A stretch of 6,575 nt of DNA from Spirochaetes bacterium RBG_16_67_19 (GTDB lineage Bacteria > Spirochaetota > Spirochaetia > SZUA-6 > DRHE01). How positions within the stretch are numbered: position 1 is the stretch's first letter; every line of letters begins with the position of its first letter. The position numbers were made by a program, and so were the translations under genes. The stretch is taken from assembly GCA_001829505.1 (NCBI GenBank), contig MIBK01000063.1, positions 11,781 through 18,355 of the forward strand, written 5' to 3'. This document shows, one piece after another, positions 6,430 through 6,575 of the stretch. Under the pieces are notes generated by a model. The model made no database searches and was not told where the DNA came from. It saw only the letters and a list, made by a program, of their open reading frames with translations.

Positions 6430-6575
6430 TTACAGCAGTCCCACCCTGGCCCGGAACTTGCCCCCCCCTTGGTAGGTCAGCTCCAGAACGCGCGCGGACC
6501 CTTGCTGCCGGCCGCTGCGCCGGATGCCCTCCAGCAGGGCCCGCTGCGCGGGCTGCAGCACCACGCCCCGGCTGT
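6430..6575 (-). CDS. Unrecognised protein, C-terminal 47 residues only
   Basis: On the minus strand a frame is open from the window edge to TAA at 6432-6430 and encodes 47 residues plus a partial codon. The stop lies 14 bases past the convergent NADH dehydrogenase stop, a normal spacing for neighbouring genes. The end looks like a real domain edge: a charged helix containing P-A-Q-R-A-L-L-E-G-I-R-R, then a strand-like V-L-E-L-T-Y, a glycine turn and K-F-R-A-R-V-G-L-L. I do not recognise the family. The Gly-Gly-Gly turn is coded by an 8-base G run (C run at 6461-6468 on the plus strand), so a base-count error there would change the frame for the last residues. Existence as a gene is likely but unproven from this fragment. 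Confidence 0.5.
   Translation of the reverse strand, partial: SRGVVLQPAQRALLEGIRRSGRQQGSARVLELTYQGGGKFRARVGLL

Noticed and set aside
6421..6454. Possible hairpin after NDH-2: GACT/AGTC (6427-6430 with 6437-6440) and CCGGG/CCCGG (6421-6425 with 6450-6454)
   Set aside because: The stems are short and split by a large uneven loop, no T run follows on either strand, and most of it lies inside the minus-strand gene. It is not a convincing terminator.

Overview
This window is high-GC bacterial DNA (roughly two thirds G+C by eye). It is densely coding, with seven genes on the plus strand and the tail of one convergent gene on the minus strand. Start codons are mixed (ATG, GTG and TTG) and most junctions overlap or nearly touch. 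The protein families do not fix a phylum. The mix of a URO-D-like enzyme, an amidohydrolase_2 enzyme, a two-subunit thiamine-diphosphate (TPP) dehydrogenase and NDH-2, plus a well-formed leaderless promoter, suggests a free-living high-GC heterotroph. Chloroflexota or Deinococcota would be reasonable guesses, but this is weak inference.

Region 1 (1-4406) looks like one metabolic operon that began upstream of the window. It runs: amidohydrolase (5' end missing), short-chain dehydrogenase, URO-D/methyltransferase-like TIM barrel, TPP-dependent dehydrogenase E1 alpha, then E1 beta. The junctions are a 4-base TTGA overlap, a 2-base gap, a 14-base overlap and a 4-base ATGA overlap, so the genes are probably translated in step. 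A reasonable reading is a catabolic cassette in which a small organic substrate is hydrolysed or decarboxylated, oxidised by the NAD-linked SDR, and ends in a 2-oxo acid or acetoin-like compound cleaved by the E1 heterotetramer. The substrate cannot be read from the sequence. No E2 or E3 gene follows E1 beta, and no corrinoid protein accompanies the URO-D-like gene in this window. The E1 alpha subunit departs from the usual pattern at two active-site motifs.

Region 2 (4407-6415) is a separate transcription unit. A promoter (TTGACC, 18-base spacer, TATCCT) lies in the 47-base gap after E1 beta and places the expected +1 exactly on the A of the next ATG, predicting a leaderless mRNA. It would transcribe a seven-helix Bax inhibitor-1/YccA-type membrane protein and, six bases later, a type II NADH:quinone oxidoreductase with a C-terminal membrane-associated segment.

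Region 3 (6416-6575) holds the last 47 codons of an unrecognised minus-strand gene that converges on the NADH dehydrogenase gene. There is no tRNA, rRNA, CRISPR array, insertion sequence or prophage gene, and no stretch over 300 bases without a gene. I found no clearly new system. The best leads are the coupled cassette with its divergent E1 alpha and atypical URO-D-like protein, and the leaderless promoter.
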